A stretch of DNA of 64,000 bases from Mastigamoeba balamuthi. Lineage: Eukaryota > Evosea > Mastigamoebida > Mastigamoebidae. Below the pieces are notes generated by a model that saw nothing but the letters and a program-made list of their open reading frames with translations, was not told the origin of the DNA and did not search any database. A program made the translations under genes and the position numbers. Below, piece by piece: positions 43,998 to 55,948 of the stretch. The stretch lies in assembly GCA_902651635.1 (NCBI GenBank), contig CACRSC010001917.1:1148569-1212568 (forward strand), given 5' to 3'. The first letter of the stretch is position 1, and each line of letters starts with the position of its first letter.

Positions 43998-44754
43998 CCC
44001 GCACCGGCCGTTCGGTGATCGCCGACGAATTAGGATAATATCTGGGGAACAAACCGACTAATGGCTGCGTTGGGCATCTGTCCCCCGGGAGGCTCCGTGG
44101 TGGGTCACCGTGGACGGCACAGGCTGGTGATGTTGCAGAGGCTGTATATTGCACCCGGTTGAGCTTATGGGGAGATACAACCTCGTATGTCAACACACCA
44201 ATGGGATTATGGGTGTGTGGGCGTTTTCGTCTGCGGTCCGCGACATCTCTGGGAACACCCAGGACAGGTACACGCGAGAGCAAGTCGCGGCATCGTGATA
44301 GAAGCCTGCCTGTGGGCGGATAGAACAAAAAAATGGCGCGGTGTGGGAGAAGAGAAGCCCGCGAACGCTGCCCGAAATTGATTCAGACATAGATTCTGTG
44401 GCAAGGGGGTGAATGAAGTGACCTCCACGGCACAACTGGAGTAGGCAGTCCAACAGTAATCACCCTACCTGTAGGCCTTGGCGAGTATGAATCTGCAGAA
44501 GCGCACCGGCGAATACAAGAGGACTACTGAGAGGGCATTTCCCCCTGTGGCACTATTTCCCTCGGGTGCAAATTGATCACCAACCGAAATGTAGTTTCAG
44601 CGAAAACTGAGGGGAAACTGGAGTAAAACCAAGGCGTGTGTCTGTTGTTGATTGTTCTCTACACAAGGCGGCGGGACCTGGTCGCCGTGTCCGACGGCAG
44701 TCATACACTTGAAAACACACCCCGCCGCCCAAAAATGCCTGGAGAGCCAGCCGC
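43998..44754. other. Spacer; no gene seen
   Basis: About 750 bp between the start of the multidomain gene and the GATA gene stop. TAGGATAATATCTGGGG (44031-44047), about 40 nt upstream of 43997, is a promoter-type element. The rest has no coding or RNA signal I can support. Confidence 0.4.
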
Positions 44755-45491
44755 CTAGAGCGTCTGCAGGACGATGTTGCTCGATTCGCCCTCTGCCCGC
44801 AGCTTCTTGGCGAGCTTGAGCCCGCAGGCGTTGCACAACCTTGTGGGCGAATCGTGAGCAATCGCTGAAATGCGTTGAACAGTACTGAAGGTCACTTCGC
44901 ACGTTGCGGGTCCGGCTGGACCTTTTCTCCACTCGGGCGTGTTGCGGCTGCCGCACTCGTGGCAGAACAGCTGCGCCTTGTCCATGTTCGCCGGCCGCCG
45001 CTTGTGCCTGATCTGATCCCGGGCACCACCCGTCAGTCTCGGTGTGCAGTCCCTCCGATGAACGGAAGGGAAAATGCCAGGGGGCAGTGGAGAGCTGAGG
45101 GAAGAGAAAAATATAACGGGAGGCGCAGGCTTCTGAGTCATCGATTCGAACGAACACAGAACGCTCTCGCTGAGCTCACCTTGGTGAACTTCTTCGGTCG
45201 CGAGGACGCGAGTACGACGGGCGGGGACGAGGGGATGGACAGCGGCTTGGGCGAGGGCTTGTCCTCGGGCGTCCGGGGCACGCTGCGGTCCTCCGGTGTG
45301 GGCTTCAGGAGCGACGTGTGGCTGCTGACGAAATACCCCCCTCGCATCATCGGGGAAGAATTCGCTGCAGGCATCGCGGACCACAGCGCCGCGGGCGCGG
45401 GCGCGTCGACGGGCAGCCCCATGGTCGCCGCGAGGAAATCGCGCAGCGGGGGGAGCACCAGAGGCGACGACGGTACGACCGGAGATTGCAT
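44755..45491 (-). CDS. GATA-type zinc-finger transcription factor
   Basis: A single GATA finger split by an intron: CHECGSRNTPEWRKGPAGP in one exon and TRLCNACGLKLAKKLRAE in the next, i.e. CxxC-x17-CxxC with the standard NACG. It should bind (A/T)GATA(A/G)-like sites. The long N-terminal part, from MQSPVVPSSPLVLPPLRDF at 45491, is Pro/Ser-rich with SP/TP sites (LKPTPEDRSVPRTPEDKP) and probably disordered. Two introns. The protein ends shortly after the finger (SSNIVLQTL). Many promoters nearby carry AGATA/GATAT elements, but no link is shown. Confidence 0.9.
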
Positions 45492-46061
45492 ATTCGTCCC
45501 TTCCTAAATATTGTATAATCCGCCCTTTAGGGGGGAAGGAGTTTCACTGAGCCGATCGGAAAAGAAAGAAAGAAATGCGGCGCGGGGGCCGCCGGTGCGC
45601 CGGCCTGGACGGCCGACCCAGCGCGGGCGGTCCTCCGAGGCAGGGGGGCAGGGCGGGCCTGCGGCGTACGAGGTTCTTGGAGGTGGCGACAGAAACGGGG
45701 GCCGCGGTTAGCAGATCTCTAGCGCCACGCGTGCGGTGTGTTATTTGGGGGCGAGTTTACATAAAGAAAAGTCTCTGACGTAGAGGTAGAAGACACAGCA
45801 GATTTCAAGAAATGGCACTTTTGCATTCTGGATCGCCCAGCCTCCGCGCGCGCCCGGAGCACCTCGGGGCGCCTCTACCAGCAGCAATCGGCCCAACGGG
45901 GCGCTCTCGCCCATTTCGCGCACACCGTCCGGATTTCCGCAGATACAGCGCCGAAAAAATTTATCGAAGGTGCACAACGTGACTCAGGAGCACGTATCCT
46001 GCAGCCTGTGGCACAGGCTCTGCACCTTTCTGGCCGCCGCGGCAAACGCGGGTTCCGGTCG
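45492..46061. other. Spacer; no gene seen
   Basis: About 570 bp between a start codon and the 3' end of the next minus-strand gene. Short frames here look like composition artefacts. Confidence 0.4.
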
Positions 46062-47021
46062 TCACTTTTGCTTGCCGATCAGCGCGAGCAGCAGCTGGTG
46101 CATGTCCGAGTCGCGCTGCTTGGTCGCGTTGAGCTCCTGCTGGCGTATGTCGAGCGCCTTGGTCTCGTTGGCCGCCTTGGTCCGCTCGAGCTCGAGCTCC
46201 TGCCTGCGCAGCTCGAGCTCCTCCGCGAACCGCGTGTGCTGCTCCGCGAGCTCGGCCTCGCGTGTCCTGCGCGCCTCGGCTGCCATGCGCTCTCTGCTCA
46301 TCCGCTCCTCCGCGAGCAGCTGCGCGATGAACCCGAATTCCGACCTGCTCAGTTTGGCAGCGGGCGCGGACAGAGGCGACTCGGCCTCGAACTCCCTCGC
46401 CCTCTTGTTCTGCTGTGACAGCGCGGCGCCTTGTGCGGAGTGGAGCGCTGTTGGAAGCGAGCAACCAAGCGATTTATGGGAGGTGGTGGCAGGCGTACCA
46501 GCGACGAAGGGGACGGGGGCGTCCACTTGGCCCTCCGACAGCCGCAGCGCGTCCTCCTCGGTCCTGGCATCGAGCTGCTCGTCCTCGGTCCCGCCCCCGT
46601 CGGCCTCCCCCCGCTGGTCGTCGCGGCTGTCGGCGTCCTCGCAGTGCCGCTCGTCCTCGGAGACCCTGGACCAGATCTGGTCGAACTCGGCGAGCTCCGA
46701 CGCCGTGCCGGTGCCCTTGGCGTGCTTGAGCCCGTTGGCGCGGAACTGCTTGAGGATCTCGCGGTACTTCTCGCCCACCGTGGAGCTGGCGGGCTTGGTG
46801 TCGCCGTCTGCGAGCTGCAGCCTCTGGACCACAATGGAGCGCATCGCCTCGTACGCGGCCTCTGTTCTGCCCCGGGCCACCGCGTAGGGCCTCACCTCGA
46901 GGGTCGCCGCCCCCAGCGCGATGCGGGACCTCGTGGAGACCCAGGAGAAGCGGCGCGACCTCGCGCTCTCTCCTCCGCTCTCGGCTGCCGCAGGCGTGGC
47001 TCCCGTGGCCTCTGCGCTCAT
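46062..47021 (-). CDS. Coiled-coil nuclear-type protein with possible Myb/SANT-like domain
   Basis: An intronless frame of 319 residues. The N-terminal part (RSIVVQRLQLADGD, VGEKYREILKQFRANGLKHA, ELAEFDQIWSRVSEDERH) has helix lengths and Trp/Phe spacing reminiscent of Myb/SANT or trihelix-type domains, but no clear signature. An acidic linker and a basic stretch (NKRAREFEAE) follow. The C-terminal third is a charged coiled coil (ERMSRERMAAEARRTREAEL, FAEELELRRQELELERTK) ending in LLALIGKQK. A DNA-binding regulator with a dimerising coiled coil is plausible. Such architectures also arise from domesticated transposases. Start MSAEATGATP at 47021. Confidence 0.65.
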   Translation of the reverse strand: MSAEATGATPAAAESGGESARSRRFSWVSTRSRIALGAATLEVRPYAVARGRTEAAYEAMRSIVVQRLQLADGDTKPASSTVGEKYREILKQFRANGLKHAKGTGTASELAEFDQIWSRVSEDERHCEDADSRDDQRGEADGGGTEDEQLDARTEEDALRLSEGQVDAPVPFVAGTPATTSHKSLGCSLPTALHSAQGAALSQQNKRAREFEAESPLSAPAAKLSRSEFGFIAQLLAEERMSRERMAAEARRTREAELAEQHTRFAEELELRRQELELERTKAANETKALDIRQQELNATKQRDSDMHQLLLALIGKQK

Positions 47022-47433
47022 TTTCTCGGCTTAGGACGCTGGACTGGGGCGCCTAAATAAACGTCAACCGCCTAATCCTGATATCTCATGATGGGCGAAA
47101 AGATCTCCGGCCACCGACCGTCCCTTCTTCTGCTGATTATTGTGCACCCACCAGTTTGAGCGATGTCTATAGATCCTGTGCGTCATAGATATTGGTCGAC
47201 CAACCTGAAGATACCTGATGCTGCTATTTTTGTCGCATGGATCGTACCTCAGTACCACGAGCCAAACAGCGTGGGGGTGCTCGCAAGAGCAGCGCAGTGG
47301 TGCCAGATTCTACCCTGTACTTTCCAATTGTTTCTAAATCGTGATGGTATCGTGACCGAAATCGGGACTCTTACATCACCATTATTTGAGTTTCACGGAA
47401 AAGCGAAACCCCCGCTCGAAACCTTAAGCCACC
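47022..47433. other. Divergent promoter spacer
   Basis: About 410 bp, AT-rich. CCTAATCCTGATATCTCATG (47071-47090) lies 50-70 nt from the minus-strand start. CCTGAAGATACCTGATG (47203-47219) repeats the AGATACCTG core seen at 26910 and 61586. Confidence 0.4.
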
Positions 47434-47928
47434 ATGTCGGACTGGAAGACTGGCCTCTGCGCGTGCACTGAGGACTGCGGCGGCTGTGCGTACCTCCTGC
47501 CTGCCTCCACCCCGTTCCACACGCCCTGTGTCGCCTGCCAGTCCGTTTTTTGGCGAACGGTTATTCGAAAATAGGTTTTCGTTTTTCGCGTTGTGAAGGC
47601 GTACCAGGCGGGGAGGTGAGGGTACTCCGCTAACACGAGCACGCTCGGTCCGCACGCAGGCATCCTGTCGTACTTCTGCCCGTGCGTCGTCCACGGCCAG
47701 AACGTCGAGAAGATGGGCCAGGGCCCGTGCCTGGAGTCGTCGGGCTGCTTCATCCACGGCGCCCTGTTCTGGTGCTGCTGCCCCGTCATCGTGCTGGCCA
47801 TCCACCGCGGGCAGATCCAGAAGAAGTACGGCATCAGCGAGTCCGGGTTCGTGGGCAACTGCCTGGTCTCGTGGTGCTGCACGCCCTGCGTTATCGCCCA
47901 GCACAAGCGCGAGATCGACGCGCACTAA
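47434..47928 (+). CDS. PLAC8-family cysteine-rich membrane protein
   Basis: A two-exon gene. Exon 1 (47434-47485) gives MSDWKTGLCACTEDCGG. After a 174 bp intron, exon 2 (47660-47928) gives CILSYFCPCVVHGQNVEKMG, then ALFWCCCPVIVLAIHRGQI and NCLVSWCCTPCVIAQHKREI. The CPC…GQN and CCxPC clusters and two hydrophobic segments are the PLAC8 (FCR/PCR) hallmark. Members affect metal-ion handling, cell size and development. It is 106 residues long, normal for the family. The unusually long first intron is AT-rich in its middle. Confidence 0.93.
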
Positions 47929-48559
47929 GCCCTCGCCTGAACAGGGCCTGCCCTTGCCCCTCCCTGCGGCACTCGGCTCCCCTCCTCCCCTCTTGTCCCC
48001 TCGCAATGCACCAGGCGCGGCACCCCGAAGCCCGCCGTTGTCAAACAAAGTACTCTTTGTCTGTCCACGCGACCGACCCTTTGCCTCCCTCGGGTACAAA
48101 ATTAGAGCAGCGGCCGATTTCGCGGAATGTCACCAGGAAGGCCAAGCTGCTGCGGCGCCACGCTCACCTCGCTCAGCACGAGGGGTGCTCGCGGAAGCTC
48201 CTGCGTCTCGGTAGCTGAGGCCGGACACGACAAGAAGCAAGCCAGGCCGGTCTCAGTTCGCGCAGTTCTCTGGCTGGCGGCTGGCTTGGGCGGGCTGGGC
48301 ACCCTTTCCCGGCCACGCGCCGCTACCGCCCGGCAAGGACTTCACCAGTGCCGGCGGCCCAATGCCCGGCCATCCTCGGTGCTCGCGACCCAACCCCGGA
48401 ATTGAGCGCCGGAGGGAAAAAGGCATCGGCCCAACGGCAGTCCGCCCGCCCCTTCGCTGAATCTTGACCAGACCAATTGCTTTCAAATTTCTTCATGGGC
48501 TGCACGAATTTGAGCACGTCAGTATATTATGATCACAGTTCCTACAAGCCGCTGGCTGA
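47929..48559. other. Spacer between convergent genes; nothing recognised
   Basis: About 630 bp between the 3' ends of the PLAC8 and PP2C genes. There is no coding, tRNA or repeat signal I can support. Confidence 0.4.
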
Positions 48560-51500
48560 TTAATTGCGTGAATTGCTGGACCGTGGGGAGCCTGGCACCC
48601 GGAGCATAGACGACTCTGACCTCATCTCGGTGCCGGCAGCCAGCGTGCCGAGCCGGCTGTGGGCGAACGCGTCTGCGGCGCCAACAGACTCGCCCTCGGC
48701 CGTCGAGACCGCGGAGCACGCGGACGACGACGATGACGGAGACCCCGAGAGCGGCGGCGACGTCGGCGGCGTGCCGCTGTAGCCCTCGTCGTCGCTCGGC
48801 CCGGACATGCGCAGAGACACCCCGGCGGTCTGGACCGAGCTGCCCTCGATCAGGGGGAGCGTGGGCTTGGGGTAGGTCGCGTCCTTCGGCAGAGACACCT
48901 TGAGGGCTGCCGCGACAGGCCTCTGGAAGCCCACGCGGAAGCACAGGATGCTCACGTGGTCCGGCTTCCCGGGGAAACTGGCGTAGTCGGGAGGCACGCG
49001 CTTGTGGGGCTGGTCCTTGATCCACTGGCGCGTGGCCGTGGTCCAATCGAAGCAGTGCCTCACGGCCCTGTCGACGAACGAAGCGGGGTCGCCGGCAGCC
49101 GAGTCCCACATCCTGGCGAGGGCCTCTTCCGCGAACCTGCGCTTGATGGTCTGCCGCTGGTGCGACGCCATCGACGACCATTGGTCCACCTGCGGGTCCT
49201 CGTAGCCCGCGCAGGCCGCGGCCTCCTTGGGCAGCCTGCCCAGCATCTCCGGGTCGAGGTTGTCGTGCAGCCCGTCGCTCGCCAGGATTATGTAGTCCCC
49301 TTCGTGACACGCCGCGAAGCTCACGCCCATGTTGCGCAGGTCCGGCCCCCCGTCTTCGGTGTGCGGTCCGATGCGGCCTCCGCAGTCGCTGGCGTCCACG
49401 CCGGCCCGCCCAAGGCCGCGCGTTATCTCCTCCACTGTGCTCCGTGTCGCGGAGTTGCGGCCAGGGTGGACAGCGAACGCCTTGCAGTCGCCAACGCCGC
49501 AAAGGATGGCGATCCACCGCTCCTCGTTCACCGTGGTCTCCTCGCACTGCGCGATCGTCAAGCTGAGCAGCGTGGTCGTGCCGTTCCTCGCGCCCATCGC
49601 CTCGCAGACCTTATCAGCAGCCCGTCAGCCATCACGAGGGAAAAGGGGGCTCGGCCAAACCCGATAGTGAGCGATGGCAAGGCTATCCAGGTGCGCAAGC
49701 GCAATGGAATTGGAGTCCACGAGCGTCGGGCATGTGTCCTGCGCGTACTTCAGGAACGCTCTGCACGCGACGTGGGCCGCACTTCTGGGCGCCTCGCCCC
49801 AGTTGCACCCGTCGGCAATGACGGCTGTGATTCTGTTGTAGTACGTTGCGATGGCCATCGTGTCGCAGATCGGGTCTCCCTGCCTCTCCTGGTCCTAAGG
49901 TGTCAGAGTGCGATGACTGAGACGGCGCCCTCACATTGGCGACAGTGGGATAGGTGCTAGTGACGCAGCAAGCGAGAGCGTCGTCGAGGAACATGATGCG
50001 GCCCTCGTCTTCTCGGCCGTCACATGGCGCCAAGAACGAGAGGATGCACTCGCCCCTGTGCGGCTCCAGCCTCGTCGGGTGCGGCATCTCGGGAATTCGC
50101 GCTCCCCTGAGCCCCTGCACGACGCTCCCGAGCTTCCGCGACGCCACGAGCCCCTCGAGGTGCAGCGCTCCAGACGCCGGCAGCGATATCTCCGCCGTGC
50201 TCGACAGCGTCTGCGGCGGAGTCGCAGCTCTCAGGGCAGCAACCCAACGGGCAGAGCACAAAAAGCGCTACGAACGTCGGGCCTGAGGGCCGAGAGGCAG
50301 ACGATGGAGCAGTGGTCCATGCGGCCGGGGAACTTGGTGTAGTCCTTGGGCAGGCGACCCCTCGGGTGGTCGGCGACCCAGTCGCGGCTCACCTGCGTCG
50401 TGGAGAAGCAGTGCTCGCGCAGGCGCTCGCACACGGCCCCGGGGACCGTCGCCCCGCGCAGCAGCTTCTGCATGTAGAGCTCCGCGAACTTCCTCTTGAG
50501 CACCTCGCGGTCCTCGTGGGCGAGCTCCGACCACGCAGCGGGCATCGGGCGCGTCACGCCCAGCAGGGACGCCGTCTCGGCGCAGCTCTTGCCCAGGCGC
50601 TCGGGGTCCAGGTTGCAGTGCACGCCGTCGCTGAGCATCAGCAGCAGGTCGCCCGCGTCCACCTTGCAGTAGAACAGCGACAGGTTGCGCGTGTCGGGCT
50701 GGCAGCCGTCGACGGCCGGGCCGATCTTGCCCCCGCAGTCGCCCACGCCGACGACGTTCTCGCCGCGCGTGATCTCGTCGACGGCGCCGTCGCGGCGCAC
50801 GCGGTACGCCTTGCAGTCGCCCACGCTCACAGCCACGACGTGCCACGGCGCCCCGGCCGCGGGCTCCCCCGACTGCGCTGCGCCCTCGGCCGCCGCCAGC
50901 CCCAGCAGCGTCGTCGCGCACCTCTCGTGCCCCTCCTCCTCCGACTCCTGGCACAGCTGCAGAGCGCACCCCCGGGGGGTCGTGTAGGTTCAGCGAACAT
51001 GCCTGGGCCGCAATCCCCTCCCCCTCCCCTTCCATCCTCGCACGCAGAGGTGGGCCTTGGCAAGGGCCTCGAGCATCAGCTTGGCGAGCTTGCGGGCGTG
51101 CTTGGTGGGCTTGCGCAGCTCGGACGTCTCCATGTGCTTGAGGAACGCGTCCCGGGCGTTGGACGCAGCGGCCCTCGCCGACACGCCCCATTGCTCTGGG
51201 GGGAGGGGGGAGAGAAAAAGGAACCACGGATGCGGTGAGCAACGGACAGAAAAGAAACCCGGGCGCGCTCTGCTTGCTCACTGGGGTCGGCCAGGCACGC
51301 GAAGAGCCTGTTGAGCCTGAGCGAGGCGCCGAGGGCGTCGCAGATGGGGTCGCCCTGGCGGCCGCGCGTGTCGTCGTGGCCAGAGTTGCCCAGCCAGTCG
51401 GTGTTCTGCGGGTACGTGCTCGTGACCGCCGCCCCGAAGAGCCCGTTGACCAGCAGCAGCCTGTGCTCGTCCTCGGGCGCCGTGGGCGCCGCCACCCTCA

Positions 51501-51967
51501 GCCACGTGTGGCCCTGTGCCGCCTCGAGCGCCGCCCTTCGCGTGCCGCGCGTCGGGGGGTGAATGAAAAGCAGCGGGTGCCCTCCCCCATCCGATTCCAA
51601 ACCGCGAGAGGAGAGGGGGAAGGGGGTAGCGACGTGGACGACAGATTTGTTGTGGGCGGGGGGCCAGTGCGCACTTTGGGACGCTGCGGGCGCGCAGCAC
51701 GTCCTTGCGCGAGGCGAAGACCGCGGGCGCGTCGCGTTTGGGCCCGGTGGCTGCGACGAGCGAGTGGGGGGCCGGGGGGAGAGAGAGGGAGGGGGGGGGC
51801 AGGCGTTTAATATGGGCGGGCAAGACGGTTGGCGACAAGCGGGCTGTCGGACTCCGCACCTCTGTGAGAAGGGTCAGTGACCGGAGGGGATCGGGTGGCG
51901 CAAGGGGGAGCGGCGGGCCAGAACGGGCGTGCCTTGGCGAGCGCAGGCCTGACGGGATCAGGGACAT
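48560..51967 (-). CDS. Double PP2C-like phosphatase protein
   Basis: Two tandem PP2C-like domains. Domain 1 (about 51.7-50.27 kb): VTSTYPQNTDWLGNS, VSVGDCKAYRVRRDG, LLLMLSDGVHCNLDPE and MDHCSIVCL. Domain 2 (about 50.2-48.8 kb): CVTSTYPTVAN, TAVIADGCNWGEAPRSA, GVGDCKAFAVHPG, IILASDGLHDNLDPEML and PDHVSILCF. Domain 2 keeps the Asp-Gly metal motif; the matching point of domain 1 reads ADP-x-W-G, so domain 1 may be weak or dead. Domain 1 could end at a stop at 50231, but a CCGCCGCAG acceptor then opens domain 2 directly and no promoter-sized gap exists, so one spliced protein is favoured. A Ser-rich tail ends it. The 5' end, here put at MSLIPSGLRSPR (51967), is uncertain. Confidence 0.7.
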
Positions 51968-52115
51968 CAGCGCGCGCAGGTATCGGAGACGGGTCTGCTT
52001 TTACCAGAGAGAGAAGATGTGAATATCTTTTTTGTGTGTGCACTAAATCCCACACGCACACAATCACACGTCACTCGGGGTGTTCTACTACTACGAGATC
52101 GGCCCTTTCACTGAA

Positions 52116-55100
52116 TCACTCGCCATCGCCAGGGCAGTCGTCGTCAAACGGGCCGGCGGAGACGGTGGATGGCTTCCACTTGCTCCCAGGGCACTTGAGC
52201 GTGCCGGCGCTGCACTCCATGAGCTCCGCCACGACCGCCTTGCTCTGCGGCGAGTTGGGGTCGACACGCATCTCGTCGTAGTGCAGCAGGGCGGCGCAGA
52301 TGCCCGTGCCAGTGTTGGCCAGCATCGCGGGGTTCAGATGGTATCCAGCCATGGGACCCTGGTCGACGCCACTGAAGGAGGCCTCCATCGTGAAGCTGTT
52401 GAGCACTCGCAGCTCCTGCCACACAACCATCCGTGCGCTTCCCTTCTTCGCCCCCTGCGCGAGCTGGCGAGCGCGTGAGCTTGGCAAGGGCTCCTGTGTG
52501 GCAGCGGTACCCTGAACGAGCTGTTGCGGAATGAGAAGCAGCTCGCGTGCTTCGAGATCAGGAAGGGGAACAGCCTGACGGACAGGAGGTTCTCCCTGTC
52601 AAACGGCGAGCAACCGTAGATGAAGATGTTCTGTTGAGCGGGATATATCCACAGGTTAGCTTGGTGTGTGATAGAGGGCCGAGGCGGGCCTTCTTGTCGA
52701 AGTGGCAGTGCAGGTCCAGATACAGCGCCACCCTGCTCTCGTGTGGCACGTTCTGCATGAGCCACTTGGTGGCGAAGATGGTTGGGTGCAACGCCGAGTC
52801 TGGGTGCATCCACACTCTGTTGAGGTCCACTGTGCCCAGCGGGCCGCGGTGGTTGCCCTCGGCCACCCCGTCGGGGTTCAGCATGGGCACGATCTTGAAC
52901 ACGTAACGCTCGCGGAGAGCCTGGGCCTCTGCCGTGCTGGACAGGAGGTAATCGATGACCCCCTGCGCGATGAAGCTCGAACCACTCTCTCCGGGATGAA
53001 CGCGGGCAGTCACGAAGACGTACTCGCGCGCGCGTATGTCCGTAACGGGGCTCGCGAAGTCCGTAATGGTTACTAGAGGACACACGTTCCCGGCCTCAGT
53101 CTTGCACAGCGGAGAGATCCGAGCGACATCGCCACCCGCCGTGTGCACGGCAGAGTGCAGGTACTCCTGAAGGTCGCTCACGGTGTACGGGTAGTTCACG
53201 GCGAACCAGCACGTGTCGCTCTCGTACTGCGTCGATGTCGTGAAGGTAAGTGTGAAGTAGTGCAACTTCTTGCTCTGAAGGTCCCGCGTGTACTGGTTCG
53301 GGTAGTAGCATATCTGCAGGACAACTGTGAGAACTATGGGCACCAAGGACGGTACCGACGTTGTCTCCTGTGCGGTGCCAGCCCCTGCCGGTGTCCTCGT
53401 ACTCCCTCTTGGAGAACACGAGGGGGCGCAGTCCCCGACTGAACTCGGACGTGGCCTTCTCCATGTTCACGAGGTTGAGCTTGTAGGTGGCCCCCTTCTC
53501 GATGTTGGAGACGCCGAAGTAGAACCATTGCGTGTGGTTGGCCGAATTCGTGTCGAAGCTGGTTGCCAGCTCGTACTCGTTCTCGGCGATGCGCACGGCG
53601 CGGCCAAGGTTCCCGGACTCGAACTCGGAGAAGAACTTGAGCGACGTGCTGTCGACAATAACGTCGGCAGACCTGAACCTGTCGTACACGACAACTGGGG
53701 CATAGTCCGAGTGCAGTACCTGAATGTCGTGCACGAGCATCTCGTGCGCCCGGAACGACTGCGGTTCGCCCAGAGGCTCGCCCTCGGCGACGAAGGCGTG
53801 TTGCGCTCCCTCGGCGGTGGTCTTCTTGACCTTCGTCTTGACTACCGCCAGGGCGCACAGGCAGGGCTCCTGCGGTACAGGGTTCGTGTCTACGACTGTC
53901 GCCGTCGTCACGTGGTAACGAGGCGAGTCCAGCCGAGGAGAATCGGTAGAGCGGTGGTTCCGAGGGGAGTTACCCAGAGGCAGGTCTGTTGGAGCCGGCG
54001 ACGGCGGAGGGGTCGGCGTCGGCGTGCGGATGGACACTTGCTGGCTTGTGGGCCATCGTCTCTCGCACCCGCAAGCGCACCTGGAGTCGCATGCGCAGTG
54101 CACGCCGCAGACGCACGCCTTGTGCCGACCCTCCTCGCCCAGTTTCATCTCGGGAAAAAGAGCGCTTATATGCGACTCGAGATCGCTCTCCGACAGGCGG
54201 GAGCACGCCTCCACCCTGGGGGATGTCTTTGGTAGCGCTGACGGCCTGTCTGGCGGACAGTGCGCATGGAGCAGGAAGGCCAGGATGAAGTCAGACGTTT
54301 TGTCAGACTTGCCAATCCAGTACCGCGACAGCTCCATCAGTTCATCCGAATAGTCCTCCAGCGGGCGCAGGTCCTTGCGGGAACGGATCGCCTCGGGGAG
54401 GTTGTTCTCCATGAGCAGCAGGACGAGCGCGGCTTCGAGATGCACCTTTTGGTCTCCGGGGTGCGATCTAAACAGGCTGAGCAGGCAGCAGAACATGCCC
54501 TCGGACCACATCTGCCTGGCGCATGGGCCATGCCGGGCCAGGTTCGTCAACAGGCCGGTGACTGTCAGCACATCGTGGGGGCTCGTCGAGCGCTCCCTCA
54601 GTAGCGCCGCAACGAACGGTATCCCGCCAGCCTTGTAGAGTGCCAGGCAGTTGGCATCTAAAGGGTAGGGAGCGTGAGACGCTTGGCCAAGCTTGACTGC
54701 GGTACCGCTGCCAGTCGTGACCGTGCTGAGCGTGCTGAGCACCACCTCGAGTATCTCCGGCGCCTCGGGGTATTCTGCCGCGCTGGCGCACTTCTGGGCG
54801 AGCCACAGCAGCGGCGGCACAGCGCCAGCCAGCCTCGCGGCCACGGAGATCCTCGTGTCTGGCAGCCCCGCAGGATGTCAAGAAGGGCCGCTGTCGATCG
54901 GTTGAGAATACCGCTCGGGGACATGGCGGTGGTCGACTTGAGTATCGCCAGCAGCAGCGCGGGGTCTGGGAGCGCCGCCGGGAGCTGCTCGGCGGCCATC
55001 AGGGCCGGGTCGACCTCGGGGATGGCGTCCTGGCTCGTCAGCGCGGGCGGGGCCTGCTCCCTGGGCCCCGGCTCGCTCTCGAGCTCGAGGTGGAGCTCTG

Positions 55101-55948
55101 TGGGCAGCGGCGCCGCGTCCACGCCCTCGGCCTTGGGGATGGACGGCCGCGGCGTCTGCGGGTCCGGCGGCCGCACCTGGAAGCCCCGCGGCGCCGACTG
55201 CTCCTCGAGGTGCTGGCCGTCCATAAAGGGCTTCACCACAGCGACAAACGCCTGCAAGAGGGGCCTCGCTGCCTTCCTCTTGCTCGCTTGCCTCCTGTAC
55301 CTCGCTGGCGTTGCGCGCATGCAGAGGGTCACTCGGGCGAGGCAGCGGGGTCCCGAGAGGGCCAGCGGGGGGTCGCACGCGACTGCGTGAAGAAGAGCAT
55401 GATCTGGCAGAGAGGCAGCAGCGCTGCGCCCCTGTGCTCGCTGATGCCCTGCACGAGGGCGTCCATGCCGGACCTCCTCACAAACGCCACACGCCACGCT
55501 CTCCCGCACCGCTCGTCTGGCGCGGGAGAGGGGGGCCCCAGAGTCACCCAGTGCGTTCAGAACGGCCACTCCCCCCAAGCGGTTCGGTTCTTGCGGGGAT
55601 AAAAAAGCGGAGTCGCCGTGACGTGGACGCACCGGTGAGGGAGAGGAGCAGCTGGCGAGCAGCCTCCGCCGCAGACTCGCCCCGCAGCTCGGCCAGGAGC
55701 GACGTGACGTCGCCGTGCTCCTCGGCCCCGCCGTCGTCGGCGTCGTCGGGCGAGGCCGAGTCGTCTCCGGCGCTGCCGCCGGTGTCGTCTGCGAGCGCTG
55801 CGCTGCGGGCGGCAGAGCGCGGCGTCCGAGGCAGCGGGTCGGGGGAGGCGGGGCAGGACGACGTGGGGGAGGGCGGAGTGGGGTCCCCTGCGTCGACGGG
55901 GGGCAGCAGCCTGGGCGTCGGGTCCGAAGAAGCGCCGCAGCCCATCAT
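52116..55948 (-). CDS. Cytosolic carboxypeptidase (CCP/AGBL type) with ARM-like N terminus
   Basis: An M14 metallocarboxypeptidase predicted to trim glutamates from tubulin tails. The N-terminal half is ARM-like (LLWLAQKCASAAEYPEAPEI, AALLRERSTSPHDVLTVTGL). The CCP-specific beta domain follows (SLKFFSEFESGNLGRAVRIA, HTQWFYFGVSNIEKGATYKL), then YPYTVSDLQEYL. Zinc and catalytic motifs are VTARVHPGES (His, Glu), MLNPDGVAEGNHR and LDLHCHFDKK (third ligand His), with IFIYGCSPFD after an intron. A Cys-rich insert (CVCGVHCACDSRCACGC) sits before the beta domain. Exon 1 starts MMGCGASSD; the second Met gives MGCGASS, a myristoylation-type N terminus. About nine introns. It implies a microtubule cytoskeleton with polyglutamylation. 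Confidence 0.88.

Noticed and set aside
46000-47100. The coiled-coil gene as an active transposase
   Set aside because: No DDE or other catalytic motif and no terminal repeats are visible.
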